Positions 51,288 through 61,394 of a stretch of DNA of 64,000 nucleotides are shown piece by piece. The notes beneath the pieces are model-generated. The model saw nothing but the letters and a program-made list of their open reading frames with translations. It was not told the DNA's origin and searched no databases. The stretch's first letter is position 1, and every line of letters starts with the position of its first letter. Made by a program: the position numbers and the translations under genes. Origin of the DNA: Vineibacter terrae (GTDB lineage Bacteria; Pseudomonadota; Alphaproteobacteria; Reyranellales; Reyranellaceae); assembly GCF_008039615.1 (NCBI RefSeq), contig NZ_VDUZ01000003.1, forward strand, positions 213,620 through 277,619, read 5' to 3'.

Positions 51288-51316
51288 TTGACAGGCCGGG
51301 CGCCGGGCCGTAATGA
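51288..51316 (+). promoter_or_regulatory. rplM: sigma70-type promoter of rplM-rpsI
   Basis: TTGACA (51288-51293), 17-base spacer, TAATGA (51311-51316), placing the start about 50 bases before rplM. The best promoter match in the window, fitting a strongly expressed ribosomal operon. Confidence 0.8.
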
Positions 51317-51370
51317 GCGCGCCGGTCGGGCGGCCTGCGGGGCGCCCGCATGTTTTTTCGGATCGGATCC

Positions 51371-51835
51371 ATGAAAACCTTCAACCTCAAGCCTGCCGAC
51401 GTGCAGAAGAAGTGGGTGTTGATCGATGCCGACGGGCTGGTGCTCGGACGGCTGGCCACGATCATCGCCACCCGCCTGCGCGGCAAGCACCTGCCGACCT
51501 ACACGCCGCACGTCGATTGCGGCGAGAACATCATCGTGATCAACGCCGAGAAGGTGCGCGTCACCGGCAACAAGCTGCGTGACAAGGTCTTCTACTGGCA
51601 CACCGGCTACCCCGGCGGCATCAAGGAAGCCACCATGGGGCAGCGGCTGGGCGGCAAGTATCCCGAGCGCGTCATCGAGAAGGCGGTCGAGCGCATGATC
51701 ACGCGCGGGCCGCTGCAGCGCCAGCAGATGAAGAACCTGCGCGTCTTCAAGGGGGCGGCGCACCCGCACGAGGCGCAGCAGCCGACCAAGCTCGATATCG
51801 CGGCGATGAACCGCAAGAACGTGAGGGCCGCGTAA
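51371..51835 (+). CDS. rplM: 50S ribosomal protein L13
   Basis: A 154-residue L13, an early-assembly large-subunit protein that binds 23S r[31 protein letters not shown] and the [37 protein letters not shown] stretch are conserved. Two bases separate it from rpsI, a universal pair. Confidence 0.98.
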   Translation: MKTFNLKPADVQKKWVLIDADGLVLGRLATIIATRLRGKHLPTYTPHVDCGENIIVINAEKVRVTGNKLRDKVFYWHTGYPGGIKEATMGQRLGGKYPERVIEKAVERMITRGPLQRQQMKNLRVFKGAAHPHEAQQPTKLDIAAMNRKNVRAA

Positions 51836-51837
51836 CC

Positions 51838-52332
51838 ATGGCAACCGAACCCACGCCCGCGGCCGGCCTGCGCAAGGCCGCGACCAACCTCGCCGCGCTG
51901 AACGCGACGCAGGAGCCGGTGCAGCGCACCAAGGAAGTCGACGCCCAGGGCCGCGCCTACGCCACCGGCCGCCGCAAGAACGCGGTGGCCCGCGTCTGGG
52001 TGAAGCCGGGCACCGGCAAGGTCACCGTCAACGGCAAGGAGCAGGTGATCTATTTCGCGCGTCCGACGCAGCGCATGATCATCCAGCAGCCGTTCCAGGT
52101 CGCCGGCCGCGTCGACCAGTACGACGTCGTCGCCACCGTCACCGGCGGCGGCCTGTCGGGCCAGGCCGGCGCGGTGCGCCACGGCATCTCGCAGGCGCTC
52201 ACCAAGTACGAGCCGGAGCTGCGCCCGCCGCTGAAGCATGGCGGCTTCCTCACCCGCGACCCGCGCGTGGTCGAGCGCAAGAAGTACGGCAAGGCCGGCG
52301 CCCGCCGCAGCTTCCAGTTCTCGAAGCGCTGA
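51838..52332 (+). CDS. rpsI: 30S ribosomal protein S9
   Basis: A 164-residue S9. The conserved [27 protein letters not shown] core and the C-terminal [16 protein letters not shown] tail that reaches the P-site are present. An N-terminal extension of about 35 residues rich in Ala is seen in alphaproteobacteria. A strong terminator follows. Confidence 0.98.
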   Translation: MATEPTPAAGLRKAATNLAALNATQEPVQRTKEVDAQGRAYATGRRKNAVARVWVKPGTGKVTVNGKEQVIYFARPTQRMIIQQPFQVAGRVDQYDVVATVTGGGLSGQAGAVRHGISQALTKYEPELRPPLKHGGFLTRDPRVVERKKYGKAGARRSFQFSKR

Positions 52333-52360
52333 TCGGATGCGATCAGACCAGGCCAAACGA

Positions 52361-52391
52361 AAGGGCGCCCCGCGGGGCGCCCTTTTTGTTT
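52361..52391 (+). terminator. intrinsic terminator of rplM-rpsI
   Basis: AAGGGCGCCCCGCGGGGCGCCCTT is a perfect palindrome followed by five T with a G. It ends the ribosomal operon and may serve the argC gene coming the other way. Confidence 0.92.
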
Positions 52392-52416
52392 CTTTGGGAG
52401 CGCCGACTTCCAGAAA

Positions 52417-53364
52417 TCACGCCGCCAGGTCGAGCATGACCTCGAGGTTCTGCACGGCGGCGCCCGAGGCACCCTTGCCGAGATTGTCCAGGCGCGCCGA
52501 GAGGATCACCTGGCCGTATTTCTCGTTGCTGTGGACGCGCAGCTCCATGCGGTCGGTCTCGTTGAGCGCCTCGGGCTCGAGCCGGTCGCTGGCCTTGTCG
52601 GCGCTGTTCACCGCCACGACGCTGATGCGCGCGCTGCCGCGGTAGTGCGCGGCCAGCACGGCCTCGATATCGCGTGCCGTGGGCTTGCCGGTCAGCGTGT
52701 CGAGATGCAGCGGCACGTCGACGATCATGCCCTGGCGGTAGTTGCCCACCGACGGCACGAAGATCGGCCGGCGCGTGAGCCCGCTGTAGAGCTGCAGCTC
52801 GGGCACGTGCTTGTGCTCAAGGCGCAGGCCATAGACCTCGAACGACGGCGCCGTGCCGGCCTCGAAGGCCTCGATCATGCTCTTGCCGCCGCCGCTGTAG
52901 CCGCTGACGGCCTGCACGATCAACGGGTAGTCCTTGGGCATGAGGCCTGAATCGACCAGCGGCCGCACCAGCGCGATGCCGCCGGACGGGTAGCAGCCGG
53001 GGTTGGCGACCTTGCGGGCGGCGCGGATCGCGGCCGGCTGCGCGCGGGTCAGCTCGGGAAATCCGAACACCCAGCCCGGCGCGACGCGGTGCGCGGTGCT
53101 GGCGTCGAGCACGCGCGGCGCCCTCTCGCCCAGGGAGTCGGCGATGGCGACGGCCTCGCGCGCGGCGTCGTCGGGCAGGCACAGCACCACGACGTCGACC
53201 TCGGCCATCACGGCACGGCGCGCCTCAGGGTCCTTTCGTCGCTCGGCGGGGACGCTCCTGACCTCGATGCCGGGCACCGCGCGCAGGCGCTCGCGGATGC
53301 CGAGCCCGGTCGTGCCGGCCTCGCCGTCGATGAAGACACTGGGCTTGTTCGCCATGCTCGCCAT
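52417..53364 (-). CDS. argC: N-acetyl-gamma-glutamyl-phosphate reductase
   Basis: A 315-residue short (type 2) ArgC for arginine synthesis. The N-terminal [17 protein letters not shown] nucleotide site and the catalytic NPGCYPSGG motif with the active Cys are intact. In many alphaproteobacteria it follows rpsI on the same strand; here it is convergent with that operon. A second Met three codons in is an equal start. Confidence 0.95.
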   Translation of the reverse strand: MASMANKPSVFIDGEAGTTGLGIRERLRAVPGIEVRSVPAERRKDPEARRAVMAEVDVVVLCLPDDAAREAVAIADSLGERAPRVLDASTAHRVAPGWVFGFPELTRAQPAAIRAARKVANPGCYPSGGIALVRPLVDSGLMPKDYPLIVQAVSGYSGGGKSMIEAFEAGTAPSFEVYGLRLEHKHVPELQLYSGLTRRPIFVPSVGNYRQGMIVDVPLHLDTLTGKPTARDIEAVLAAHYRGSARISVVAVNSADKASDRLEPEALNETDRMELRVHSNEKYGQVILSARLDNLGKGASGAAVQNLEVMLDLAA

Positions 53365-53516
53365 TCGGTGACTCCTGAACCTCCATCTGCGCCACGGTGG
53401 CGCGGGGCATACATACGCCGGCTGGACGCGACGTCAAGCGGCGCTGCCGGCAGTGTGCGAAATTCGTGTGACGCGGTAATGAAGCAACCAGCCCGTCACC
53501 AGCCGGCGTTCCCGCG

Positions 53517-54107
53517 ATGCGCATCCAGGTCGTCCACTGCCATCCCCTGACAGACAGCTACAACCACGCGCTCTTCCAGGCCATCGTGACGGCGCTGGAG
53601 CAGGGCGGCCACGAGGTCATCGCCACCGACCTCTACCGCGAGGAGTTCGCCCCGGCGATGAGTCCGCGGGAGCGCCGCAGCTACCATTCGGGCGCCTATG
53701 ACGATGCCGCGGTGTCGGCCTACGCCGAGACGCTGCGCCGGATCGACGGCATCATCTTCTGCTTCCCGCACTGGTGGTTCTCGATGCCGGCCGTGCTCAA
53801 GGGCTATGTCGACCGGGTATGGGGGCCGGGCATCGCCTTCGAGCACGACCCGGCCGGTGGCCGCATCGTGCCCAGCCTTACTCATGTCAGGCTGTTTGGC
53901 GTGGTGACCAGCTACGGTTCGCCGTGGTGGGTCACCCGCCTGCTGGCCGGGGATCCGGGCCGCAAGGTCATGATGCGAGCCCTGAAGCCGATGTGCGGCA
54001 AGCGGGCGCGCTCGTTCTACCTCGCGCACTACGATATGGACCGCTCGACCGCGGCGTCGCGGCAGGCCTTCGTCGAACGGGTCCGCGCCGTCGTGTCCAG
54101 GATTTGA
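53517..54107 (+). CDS. NAD(P)H-dependent flavin oxidoreductase (NQO1/MdaB type)
   Basis: A 196-residue flavodoxin-fold quinone reductase. IQVVHCHPLTDSYNHALFQAIV is the FMN/FAD phosphate loop; FCFPHWWFSMPAVLKGYVDRVWGPGIAF contains the conserved dimer and active-site segment. It reduces quinones by two electrons. It lies 68 bases before an acyl-CoA dehydrogenase and could share its transcript. Confidence 0.88.
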   Translation: MRIQVVHCHPLTDSYNHALFQAIVTALEQGGHEVIATDLYREEFAPAMSPRERRSYHSGAYDDAAVSAYAETLRRIDGIIFCFPHWWFSMPAVLKGYVDRVWGPGIAFEHDPAGGRIVPSLTHVRLFGVVTSYGSPWWVTRLLAGDPGRKVMMRALKPMCGKRARSFYLAHYDMDRSTAASRQAFVERVRAVVSRI

Positions 54108-54175
54108 CGCCGGCCTTGCCGGTGCGGCACAAGTGCTGAAATATCCCAAGACCTGACGGAAAGGACGAGAAGCAG

Positions 54176-55390
54176 ATGGACCTGCGGTTCACGCCGGAGG
54201 AGCTGGCGTTCCAGCGCGAGGTGCGCGAGTGGATCGCGGCCAACATGCCCAAGGAAGTGGCCGAGGAATCGCGTCGCAGCCGCAGCTCGCACGTCTCGCG
54301 CGAGCGGCTGGTGCAGTGGCAGCGCATCCTGGCCTCGCGCGGCTGGCTGTGCCCGAGCTGGCCCAAGGAGCATGGCGGACCGGGGTGGAACGCGACCCAG
54401 AAGTTCATCTTCGAGATGGAGATGGCGCGCGCCGATTCGCCCTACCTGTCGTCGTTCAGCATCAAGATGGTGGCGCCGGTGCTGATGAAGTACGGCAGCG
54501 AGGCGCAGAAGCAGCGGTTCCTGCCCAGGATCGCGGCCGCCGAGGAGCTGTGGTGCCAGGGCTACTCCGAGCCCGGCTCGGGCTCCGACCTGGCGTCGCT
54601 GCGCACCCGCGCCGTGCGCGACGGCGAGCACTACGTGGTCAACGGCCAGAAGATCTGGACCACCAACGCCCACTGGGCCGACTGGATGTTCTGCCTGGTG
54701 CGCACCTCGAGCGAGGGCAAGCCGCAGGAAGGCATCTCCTTCCTGCTGATCGACATGAGGACACCGGGCATCAAGGTCGAGCCGATCCACATGGGTGACG
54801 GCACACGGGCGCCGGGCCGCCACGAGGTCAACCAGGTGTTCTTCACCGACGTGCGCGTGCCGGTCGAGAACCGCGTCGGCGAAGAGAACAAGGGCTGGAC
54901 CTACGCCAAGTACCTGCTGGAGTTCGAGCGCGGCGGGCAGGCCTATGGCCCGCGCCTGCGCAAGGCGTTCCACCACCTGGAGGAGCTGGCGCGCACGCAG
55001 ACCAAGGACGGCAAGGCGCTGCCCGAGGATGCGGCGTGGCGCGAGAAGATGGCGGCGCTGCAGATCGAGATCGACGCCGTGGAGATGAACGAACTCAGCT
55101 TCTACGCCTCGCTCAAGACCGGCGAGGCGCCGGGCCTGATGGCCTCGGTGGTGAAGATGCGCGGCACCGAGGTCGGCCAGAAGGTGACGGAGCTCGCGGT
55201 CGAGGCGGTGGCCAACTATGCCCAGCCCTTCACCGAGCTGCGCAACTACGATTCCAACATCGTGCCGGTCGGCGGCGAGTACGTCGACGACGTCGCGCCG
55301 CGCTACGTCAACCAGCGCAAGAGCACGATCTACGGCGGCTCCTCGGAAGTGCAGCGCAACATCATGGCCAAGGCGCTGCTGGGCCTGTGA
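54176..55390 (+). CDS. acyl-CoA dehydrogenase
   Basis: A 404-residue flavoprotein. The FAD and substrate motif GYSEPGSGSDLASL is present, as is the ending STIYGGSSEVQRNIMAK, which marks the family's C-terminal FAD-contact region. The catalytic acid is not clear by eye. It forms an alpha,beta double bond in an acyl-CoA and passes electrons to ETF. A bile-acid or short-chain group is possible. The next gene is separated by a repeat. Confidence 0.92.
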   Translation: MDLRFTPEELAFQREVREWIAANMPKEVAEESRRSRSSHVSRERLVQWQRILASRGWLCPSWPKEHGGPGWNATQKFIFEMEMARADSPYLSSFSIKMVAPVLMKYGSEAQKQRFLPRIAAAEELWCQGYSEPGSGSDLASLRTRAVRDGEHYVVNGQKIWTTNAHWADWMFCLVRTSSEGKPQEGISFLLIDMRTPGIKVEPIHMGDGTRAPGRHEVNQVFFTDVRVPVENRVGEENKGWTYAKYLLEFERGGQAYGPRLRKAFHHLEELARTQTKDGKALPEDAAWREKMAALQIEIDAVEMNELSFYASLKTGEAPGLMASVVKMRGTEVGQKVTELAVEAVANYAQPFTELRNYDSNIVPVGGEYVDDVAPRYVNQRKSTIYGGSSEVQRNIMAKALLGL

Positions 55391-55450
55391 GGAGCGGCGC
55401 AGAGAAGGGCGGCGCACAGGGACCGCACCGTCATCCCGAGCGCCCTCACC

Positions 55451-55538
55451 GTCATCCCGAGCGCAGCGAGGGATCTCCCGCGGCAAAGGCGCACGGTGCG
55501 CCATTCACGGGAGATCCCTCGCTGCGCTCGGGATGACA
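55451..55538. repeat. palindromic repeat, family 1, copy 5
   Basis: GTCATCCCGAGCGCAGCGAG to its reverse complement. Just before it (55430-55440) and after it (55549-55557) are partial copies of the outer ends, as if the repeat has slipped and duplicated. Confidence 0.85.
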
Positions 55539-55645
55539 GCTGGCGCCCGGGATGACAGCGACGCCAACGACGCTATAGGGTGTGCGGCGAAAAACGGTCC
55601 CGGCGCAATCGCGCCGTTCAATGGACCGGCTGCGGGGAGACGCGC

Positions 55646-56638
55646 ATGTCCTTGTGGTGGCGGGCCCGGTTGCTCTCGATCGCCGTGCTGATGGCCATGG
55701 CGGCGCTGCCGCTGTCGCCGGCGGCGGCGCGCGAGGCGGTGCGCATCGGCGTGCTGAAGTTCGGCACCGTGAACTGGGAGCTCGACGTCATCAAGACGCA
55801 CGCGCTGGACAAGAAGGAAGGCATCGACGTGCAGATCGTCGAGTTCGCGGGCCGCGATGCCACCTCCGTGGCGCTGCTGGCCGGCAAGGTCGACGTCATC
55901 GTCATCGATTGGATCTGGGTATCGCGCCAGCGCGCCGAGGGCAGCAAGCTCACCTTCGTGCCTTTCTCCAGCGCCGTGGGGGCGCTGATGGTGCCGGCCG
56001 ATTCACCGGTGCGCACGCTGGCCGACCTCAAGGGCAAGCGGCTGGGCATATCAGGCGGCCCGATCGACAAGAGCTGGCTGCTGATCCGCGCGATGGGCCT
56101 GTCGCAGGCCGGCATCGATCTCGACGATGCCGTCGACAAGGTGTTCGGCGCGCCGCCGCTGCTGAACGCGCAGGCGCTCGCCGGCCGGCTCGACGGCATC
56201 ATCACCTCATGGAACTTCCTTGCCGAGCTCGAGGCACGGCGGTTCCGCACCCTGGTCAGCGTCGAGGACGCGGCGCGCGCCATCGGCATCTCCGGCACGC
56301 TGCCGCTGCTGGGCTATGTCTTCGACGAGGGCTGGGGCAGGGATCGTCGCGACGCCGTCGCCGCCCTGGTGCGCGCCAGCCGCAGCGCCAAGCAGATCCT
56401 GGCCGAGTCGGATGCCGAATGGGATCGCCTGCGGCCGCTGGTCAAGCCGGCCGATGACGCCACCTTCGCGGCGCTGAAGGCCGGCTTCCGGCGCGGCGTG
56501 CCGACAAGCTGGGGGCAGGCCGAGCGCGACGACGCGGCGCGTGCCTATGCCGTCATGGCCAAGCTGGGCGGCGCCGAGCTGGTCGGCCGCAGCCCGACGC
56601 TGCAGCCGGGCGTCTTCTGGCCGGACGTCACCTACTGA
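55646..56638 (+). CDS. ABC transporter binding protein, SsuA/NitT/TauT type
   Basis: A 330-residue periplasmic protein of the nitrate/sulfonate/taurine group. The signal peptide ends in PAAAR near residue 28. The mature part starts VRIGVLKFGTVNWELDVIKTHALDKKEGIDVQIVEFAGRDA and has GKVDVIVIDWIWVSRQRAEG. GGGGAG is six bases before the ATG. The permease follows after nine bases and the ATPase overlaps it, a full importer. The substrate is unknown. Confidence 0.9.
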   Translation: MSLWWRARLLSIAVLMAMAALPLSPAAAREAVRIGVLKFGTVNWELDVIKTHALDKKEGIDVQIVEFAGRDATSVALLAGKVDVIVIDWIWVSRQRAEGSKLTFVPFSSAVGALMVPADSPVRTLADLKGKRLGISGGPIDKSWLLIRAMGLSQAGIDLDDAVDKVFGAPPLLNAQALAGRLDGIITSWNFLAELEARRFRTLVSVEDAARAIGISGTLPLLGYVFDEGWGRDRRDAVAALVRASRSAKQILAESDAEWDRLRPLVKPADDATFAALKAGFRRGVPTSWGQAERDDAARAYAVMAKLGGAELVGRSPTLQPGVFWPDVTY

Positions 56639-56647
56639 CGCGGGCCG

Positions 56648-57406
56648 ATGTGTTTTCCGATGCTGCACCGTAGCGTCTGGCCGTACATCGCCTCGATCGC
56701 GGCGCTGCTGCTGCTGTGGCAGCTGGCGGCCGGATGGGTCGACAGCCGCGCGCTGCCGACGCCGATGGCGGTCCTGGCTGTGCTGGAGCGCGAGGTCACG
56801 AGCGGGGCGCTGCCCTACCATCTCGCCGTGACCCTGGCGCGTGTCGCCGCCAGCTTCTTCCTGGCGCTGCTGATCGGCAGCGCCATCGGCATCGTCATGG
56901 GCCGCTCGGTCCTGATCGACCGGCTGGGCGACAGCTGGCTGATCGTCTTCCTCAACCTGCCGGCGCTGGTCACCATCGTGCTGTGCTATGTCTGGTTCGG
57001 CCTCACCGAGGCGGCTGCGATCCTGGCGGTGACCATCAACAAGATCCCCAACGTCGTGGTCACGGTGCGCGAGGGCGCGCGCGCCATCAGCCGCGACCTC
57101 CTGGAGATGGCGCAGGTGTTCCAGCTCGGCCGCGTCAGGACGCTGCGCCACGTCGTGCTGCCGTCGCTGGGGCCTTTCATCATCGCCGCGGCGCGCTCGG
57201 GGCTGGCCATCGTGTGGAAGATCGTGCTGGTGGTCGAGCTGCTGGGCCGCAGCAGCGGCGTCGGCTTCCAGATCAACCTGTTCTTCCAGCTGTTCGACGT
57301 CGCCGGCATCCTTGCCTACACGATCGCCTTCGTGGCGGTGATCCAGCTGCTGGAGCTGGGCGTGCTGCAGCCGCTCGAGCGGCGCGCCAACCGGTGGCGG
57401 CGATGA
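56648..57406 (+). CDS. ABC transporter permease, SsuC/TauC type
   Basis: A 252-residue inner-membrane permease with six hydrophobic segments. The EAA loop is DLLEMAQVFQLGRVRTLRHVVLPSLGPFI. VTLARVAASFFLALLIGSAIGIVMGRS is the usual start. A second Met at 56660 could be the true start. The stop is inside the ATPase start (ATGA). Confidence 0.9.
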   Translation: MCFPMLHRSVWPYIASIAALLLLWQLAAGWVDSRALPTPMAVLAVLEREVTSGALPYHLAVTLARVAASFFLALLIGSAIGIVMGRSVLIDRLGDSWLIVFLNLPALVTIVLCYVWFGLTEAAAILAVTINKIPNVVVTVREGARAISRDLLEMAQVFQLGRVRTLRHVVLPSLGPFIIAAARSGLAIVWKIVLVVELLGRSSGVGFQINLFFQLFDVAGILAYTIAFVAVIQLLELGVLQPLERRANRWRR

Positions 57407-58149
57407 CGGCGCTCGTAGTCGACATCCGCGAGAAGCGCTACCCGGCGGTCGGCCGCGCCGATGCCGCGGTGGCGCTGCGGGATCTGCGCTTCGAGGCCGC
57501 TTCCGGTGAGCTGCTCTGCGTGGTGGGGCCGTCGGGCTGCGGCAAGACCACGCTGCTCAACATCATCGCCGGGCTGGACCGCGATTTCAGCGGCCGCATG
57601 ACGCTGCCGCCGATGGCCAAGGGCCGGCCGGCGATCGGCTACGTCTTCCAGAATGCGCGGCTGCTGCCTTGGCGCACGGTGCTGGAGAACATCGAGCTGG
57701 TGATGCCGCCGAGCGAGGGGCGCCGCCGGCGCGCGCTCGACCTGCTGGCGGCGACCGGGCTGGGCGACGTGGCCCAGGTCTATCCCGAGCGCCTGTCGGT
57801 GGGCATGGGACGGCGCGTGGCGCTGGCACGCGCCTTTGCGATCGATCCGCAGCTGCTGCTGCTGGACGAGCCGTTCGTGTCGCTGGACGAGCCCACGGCG
57901 CAGCGCCTGCGCCTGCTGCTGCTGGAGATCTGGGGCCGGCAGCCGACCACGGTCCTGTTCGTGACCCACGACCTGCGCGAGGCGATCCTGCTGGCGGACC
58001 GCATTATCGTGCTGTCGCCGCCGCCGGCGCGCGTCGTGGCCAGCATCCCGATCGCGCTGCCGCGCGATGCGCAGCGGGACGCCGCTGCGATCGAGGCGGT
58101 CCGCCGGCAGCTGCTGGACGAGCTCGGCGATTCCTTCGGCACGCTCTGA
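57403..58149 (+). CDS. ABC transporter ATP-binding protein, SsuB/TauB type
   Basis: A 248-residue ATPase. Walker A GPSGCGKTT (42-50), Q-loop YVFQNARLLPWRTV, Walker B LLLLDEPFVSLDEPT (151 on) and switch FVTHDL are typical. The signature is LSVGM (131-135) instead of LSGGM, a change of a Gly that is normally strictly kept. It overlaps the permease by four bases. Confidence 0.9.
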   Translation: MTALVVDIREKRYPAVGRADAAVALRDLRFEAASGELLCVVGPSGCGKTTLLNIIAGLDRDFSGRMTLPPMAKGRPAIGYVFQNARLLPWRTVLENIELVMPPSEGRRRRALDLLAATGLGDVAQVYPERLSVGMGRRVALARAFAIDPQLLLLDEPFVSLDEPTAQRLRLLLLEIWGRQPTTVLFVTHDLREAILLADRIIVLSPPPARVVASIPIALPRDAQRDAAAIEAVRRQLLDELGDSFGTL

Positions 58150-58385
58150 CCCCAATTCAGCCGGCGCTTTCCGTCCGCGGCTGGTTCCCGCCAAGCGTGC
58201 GAGCGGTCAGTCAGCACAGATGGCGCCAAGTAACATTTAGCCCTCGTGTGTAAGCTGTTCTTGTTGACGGCCTAATGCGCTGAGTGATTACGTGTAGGAA
58301 AGCGCTTTCATATGAATGATCTGCTGACAGTGACGATCGCTTACAACGTAGCAGCGGACTGAGAAGCAACGAGTAGAGGGCGCGT

Positions 58386-59027
58386 ATGGGAGGACGGAAA
58401 ACCGAGATCGCCGGAAACGGCGAGGGGCGCGGGTCGTGCGGGTGCGCTTCACACAACGATGATCTGGAGTCGCCCGATCGCCGGGCTTTGTTGACGGCAA
58501 CCCTGGCAGGCGGGGTGGCGCTGGCGTTTCCGGCTGCGGGCAACGCCGCGGATCCGCGGATGTCCCGGCCGCAGGCCGGCGATGTCTTCGTCTTCGCGAT
58601 CGGCGACAAGGCCAAGTCGGTCATCACGGACGCGGACCTGACAGTGGGTGGCGCACCGGTGCTGGCGTGGCCGATGGACCCGCAGACCAAGACGATCCGT
58701 GACGGATCGCGCCTCAACCAGCTGCTGATCGTGCGGCTGGACGCGTCGAGCCTCGACGAGACGACGCGCGGCCGCGCGACGGATAGCGGGATCGTGGCGT
58801 ACTCGGCGTCATGCACCCATGCGCTGTGCCCGGTCACCGGATGGCGTCCCGAGAAGCACATCGTCCACTGCCCGTGCCACAACTCGGAGTACGACATCAG
58901 CAACGGCGCCAAGGTCGTGTTCGGCCCGGCGCCGCGGCCGCTGCCGGCGCTGCCGCTCAAGGCGGTCGATGGTGCCCCGGTAGCAGCCGGCGCCTTCACC
59001 GGGAAGGTGGGTGCCGGCACCACGTGA
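58386..59027 (+). CDS. Tat-exported Rieske [2Fe-2S] protein
   Basis: A 213-residue protein with a twin-arginine segment (DRRALLTATLAGGVALAFPAAG, residues 31-52), so likely exported as a folded protein with its cluster. The Rieske ligands are C143/H145 (CTHALC) and C162/H165 (CPCHNS). N-terminal cysteines (C18, C20) come before the signal. It lies just before a periplasmic PQQ dehydrogenase and could take its electrons, though Rieske proteins in this role are unusual. Confidence 0.82.
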   Translation: MGGRKTEIAGNGEGRGSCGCASHNDDLESPDRRALLTATLAGGVALAFPAAGNAADPRMSRPQAGDVFVFAIGDKAKSVITDADLTVGGAPVLAWPMDPQTKTIRDGSRLNQLLIVRLDASSLDETTRGRATDSGIVAYSASCTHALCPVTGWRPEKHIVHCPCHNSEYDISNGAKVVFGPAPRPLPALPLKAVDGAPVAAGAFTGKVGAGTT

Positions 59028-59079
59028 GTTGTTATGGCCTTGCAAGCTTGTCTCGATGCCATTGCGGAGGGAGGAAGCG

Positions 59080-60810
59080 ATGAGAGCAGGACAACACGCT
59101 TGGTTCGGGCTGGCCTTGACCAGCCTCATGGTGCCGATGATGGCATCGGCCCAGGGGATAAAATCCTACGCCCCGGTCACCCAGGAGCGGCTCAACAACC
59201 CGGAGCCCGCCAACTGGCTGCAATACCGGCGGACCTATGACGGGATGAACTACAGCCCGCTCGACAAGATCAACACCACCAACGTCAAGAACATGGTTCC
59301 GGTCTGGACCTTCTCGACCGGCGTCAACGAAGGTCACCAGGCGCCGCCCATGGTGAACAACGGGGTCATGTTCATCACCACGCCGCAGGCGCAGGTGATC
59401 GCGCTCGACGCCAAGACCGGCGACCTGCTGTGGCGCTACAAGCGCCAGCTGCCGGAAGACCTGTTCCAGCTGCATCCGACCAACCGCGGGGTGGGGATGT
59501 GGCAGGACATGCTGTTCCTGGCGACCGTCGACGATTTCCTGGTGGCGCTCGATGCCAAGACCGGCAAGGAGCTGTGGGCCAAGCCGGTCGGCGACTACAA
59601 GAAGGGCCATTACCTGACCCTGGCGCCGCAGGTCATCAACGGCAAGATCATCGTCGGCACCTCGGGCGGCGAGTTCGGCGTGCGCGGCTACATCGTCGGC
59701 TATGACGCCAAGACCGGCAACCAGCTGTGGCGGACCTACACCGTGCCGGCGCCCGGCGAGCCGGGCAGCGAGACCTGGAAGGGCGACGACTGGAAGACCG
59801 GCGGCGGCTCGGCCTGGATGACGGGCAACTACGACCCTGCCACCAACACCGCCTACTGGGGCATCGGCAACGCCGCGCCGTGGCCAGGCGATGCCCACCC
59901 GGGCGACAACCTGTACACGGCATCGGTCATCGCGCTCGATCCGGACACCGGCAAGATCAAGCATCATCACCAGTACCATCCCAATGATTCATGGGACTGG
60001 GACGAGGTCGATCCGCCGATCCTGATGGACGTGACGAAGGACGGGAAGACGATCAAGGCGCTCGTCCACCCGGGCCGCAACGGCTATCTGTGGACGCTGG
60101 AGCGCACGCCCGAGGGCATCAGCTTCGTGTCAGGGATTCCCTACGTCCACCAGGACGTGTTCGCCAGCATCGACCCGAAGACCGGCCGGCCGACCTACAA
60201 CGAGAAGACGACGCCGAAGGTGGGCAAGGACGTCACCTTCTGTCCGTCGCTGTGGGGCGGCAAGGACTGGCTGTCGGCGACCTACAGCCCAAAGACCAAG
60301 CTGCTCTACATCCCGGCCAACGACAATATCTGCGGCCGGGTGGTCGGCGAGAAGAAGCCGCACATCGAAGGGCAGCTGTGGCTGGGGGCCGAGCTCGAGA
60401 AGCTCGACCTCAGCATGAAGGACAAGAAGGTGCCGGCCTACATGGGCGAGCTGCAGGCATGGGACGTCTCCGGCGGCAAGAAGGTCTGGTCGTACAAGTT
60501 CCCGACCCAGCTCTTCGCCTCGGCGATGGCGACGGCCGGTGACCTGGTGTTCGTCGGCGGCACGAGCGACCGCTACTTCCGCGCCTTCAACGCCACGAAC
60601 GGCGAGCTGCTGTGGCAGCACCGGACCAACTCCGGCATCAGCGGCGGACCGACGGCCTTCGAGGTCGACGGCACGCAGTATATCGCCGTACAGTCCGGCT
60701 GGGGCGTCGATGCCCAGCGCATCCAGGACTCGCTGGCCAAGCTGGGCATCCCCGGCGTCAGCCCCGACGTGCCGCAGGGCGGCGTCGTCTGGGTGTTCGC
60801 GGTGAAGTGA
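59080..60810 (+). CDS. PQQ-dependent alcohol dehydrogenase (quinoprotein, probable lanthanide type)
   Basis: A 576-residue eight-bladed propeller enzyme. The Sec signal peptide ends in MASAQ at 25. W-docking repeats such as [15 protein letters not shown] recur. Active-site Asp306 in SWDWDE is followed at +2 by Asp308, the residue typical of lanthanide-dependent members, where calcium enzymes have Ala, Ser or Thr. The usual vicinal Cys pair is absent ([12 protein letters not shown] instead). No haem CxxCH is present, so a separate electron acceptor is needed. GGAGGGAGGAAG lies before the ATG. Confidence 0.9.
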   Translation: MRAGQHAWFGLALTSLMVPMMASAQGIKSYAPVTQERLNNPEPANWLQYRRTYDGMNYSPLDKINTTNVKNMVPVWTFSTGVNEGHQAPPMVNNGVMFITTPQAQVIALDAKTGDLLWRYKRQLPEDLFQLHPTNRGVGMWQDMLFLATVDDFLVALDAKTGKELWAKPVGDYKKGHYLTLAPQVINGKIIVGTSGGEFGVRGYIVGYDAKTGNQLWRTYTVPAPGEPGSETWKGDDWKTGGGSAWMTGNYDPATNTAYWGIGNAAPWPGDAHPGDNLYTASVIALDPDTGKIKHHHQYHPNDSWDWDEVDPPILMDVTKDGKTIKALVHPGRNGYLWTLERTPEGISFVSGIPYVHQDVFASIDPKTGRPTYNEKTTPKVGKDVTFCPSLWGGKDWLSATYSPKTKLLYIPANDNICGRVVGEKKPHIEGQLWLGAELEKLDLSMKDKKVPAYMGELQAWDVSGGKKVWSYKFPTQLFASAMATAGDLVFVGGTSDRYFRAFNATNGELLWQHRTNSGISGGPTAFEVDGTQYIAVQSGWGVDAQRIQDSLAKLGIPGVSPDVPQGGVVWVFAVK

Positions 60811-60940
60811 GGAGCAAGCGGACGGGGCGCGGGCTAGCGTAGGGCCTGCCACAGGGCGACAGAAGCCATCGTCGGCCCGCGTCGTATCCATCGAGCCGGG
60901 GGCGGACCCCGGCTCACCCGAGCCACAGGGAGGAAGCGCC

Positions 60941-61393
60941 ATGGTCAAGCTGCGCGTTAACGGACAGGAGCGGTCCTTCGATGGCGACCCATCGATGCCG
61001 TTGCTGTGGTACCTGCGCGACGAACTGGGCCTGACCGGCACCAAGTTCGGTTGCGGCGAAGCGTTGTGCGGCGCCTGCACGGTGCATGTCGACGGCCAGG
61101 CGGTGCGGTCCTGCATCACCGCCATGGGCGACACCGACGGGCGGGTGGTCACCACCATCGAGGGTCTGGACCCCAACGGCAACCATCCCATGCAACGCGC
61201 CTGGCGGGCCGCCAACGTGCCGCAATGCGGCTACTGCCAGAGCGGACAGATCATGCAGGCCGCGGCGCTGCTGGCGGAGAAGTCCAATCCCTCCGACGAG
61301 GACATCGACTCCGCGATGGCAGGCAACATCTGTCGCTGCGGTACATATCAACGCATCCGTAACGCCATCAAGGCGGCAGCCAAGGGAGCGTGA
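60941..61393 (+). CDS. isoquinoline 1-oxidoreductase-type small subunit, two [2Fe-2S]
   Basis: A 150-residue iron-sulfur subunit of a molybdenum hydroxylase. The plant-ferredoxin-like cluster is at C38, C43, C46 and C58; the second helical cluster has C96, C99 (CGYC) and C131, C133 (CRC). It passes electrons from the Mo subunit, coded two bases downstream. No FAD subunit gene is here, which fits the IorAB or Tat-exported type with a cytochrome acceptor. Confidence 0.93.
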   Translation: MVKLRVNGQERSFDGDPSMPLLWYLRDELGLTGTKFGCGEALCGACTVHVDGQAVRSCITAMGDTDGRVVTTIEGLDPNGNHPMQRAWRAANVPQCGYCQSGQIMQAAALLAEKSNPSDEDIDSAMAGNICRCGTYQRIRNAIKAAAKGA

Positions 61394-61394
61394 C

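Noticed and set aside
51222..51370. A riboswitch or L13-binding leader before rplM.
   Set aside because: Apart from a small hairpin over the previous stop and a normal promoter, no structured leader is seen; the transcript leader is only about 50 bases.
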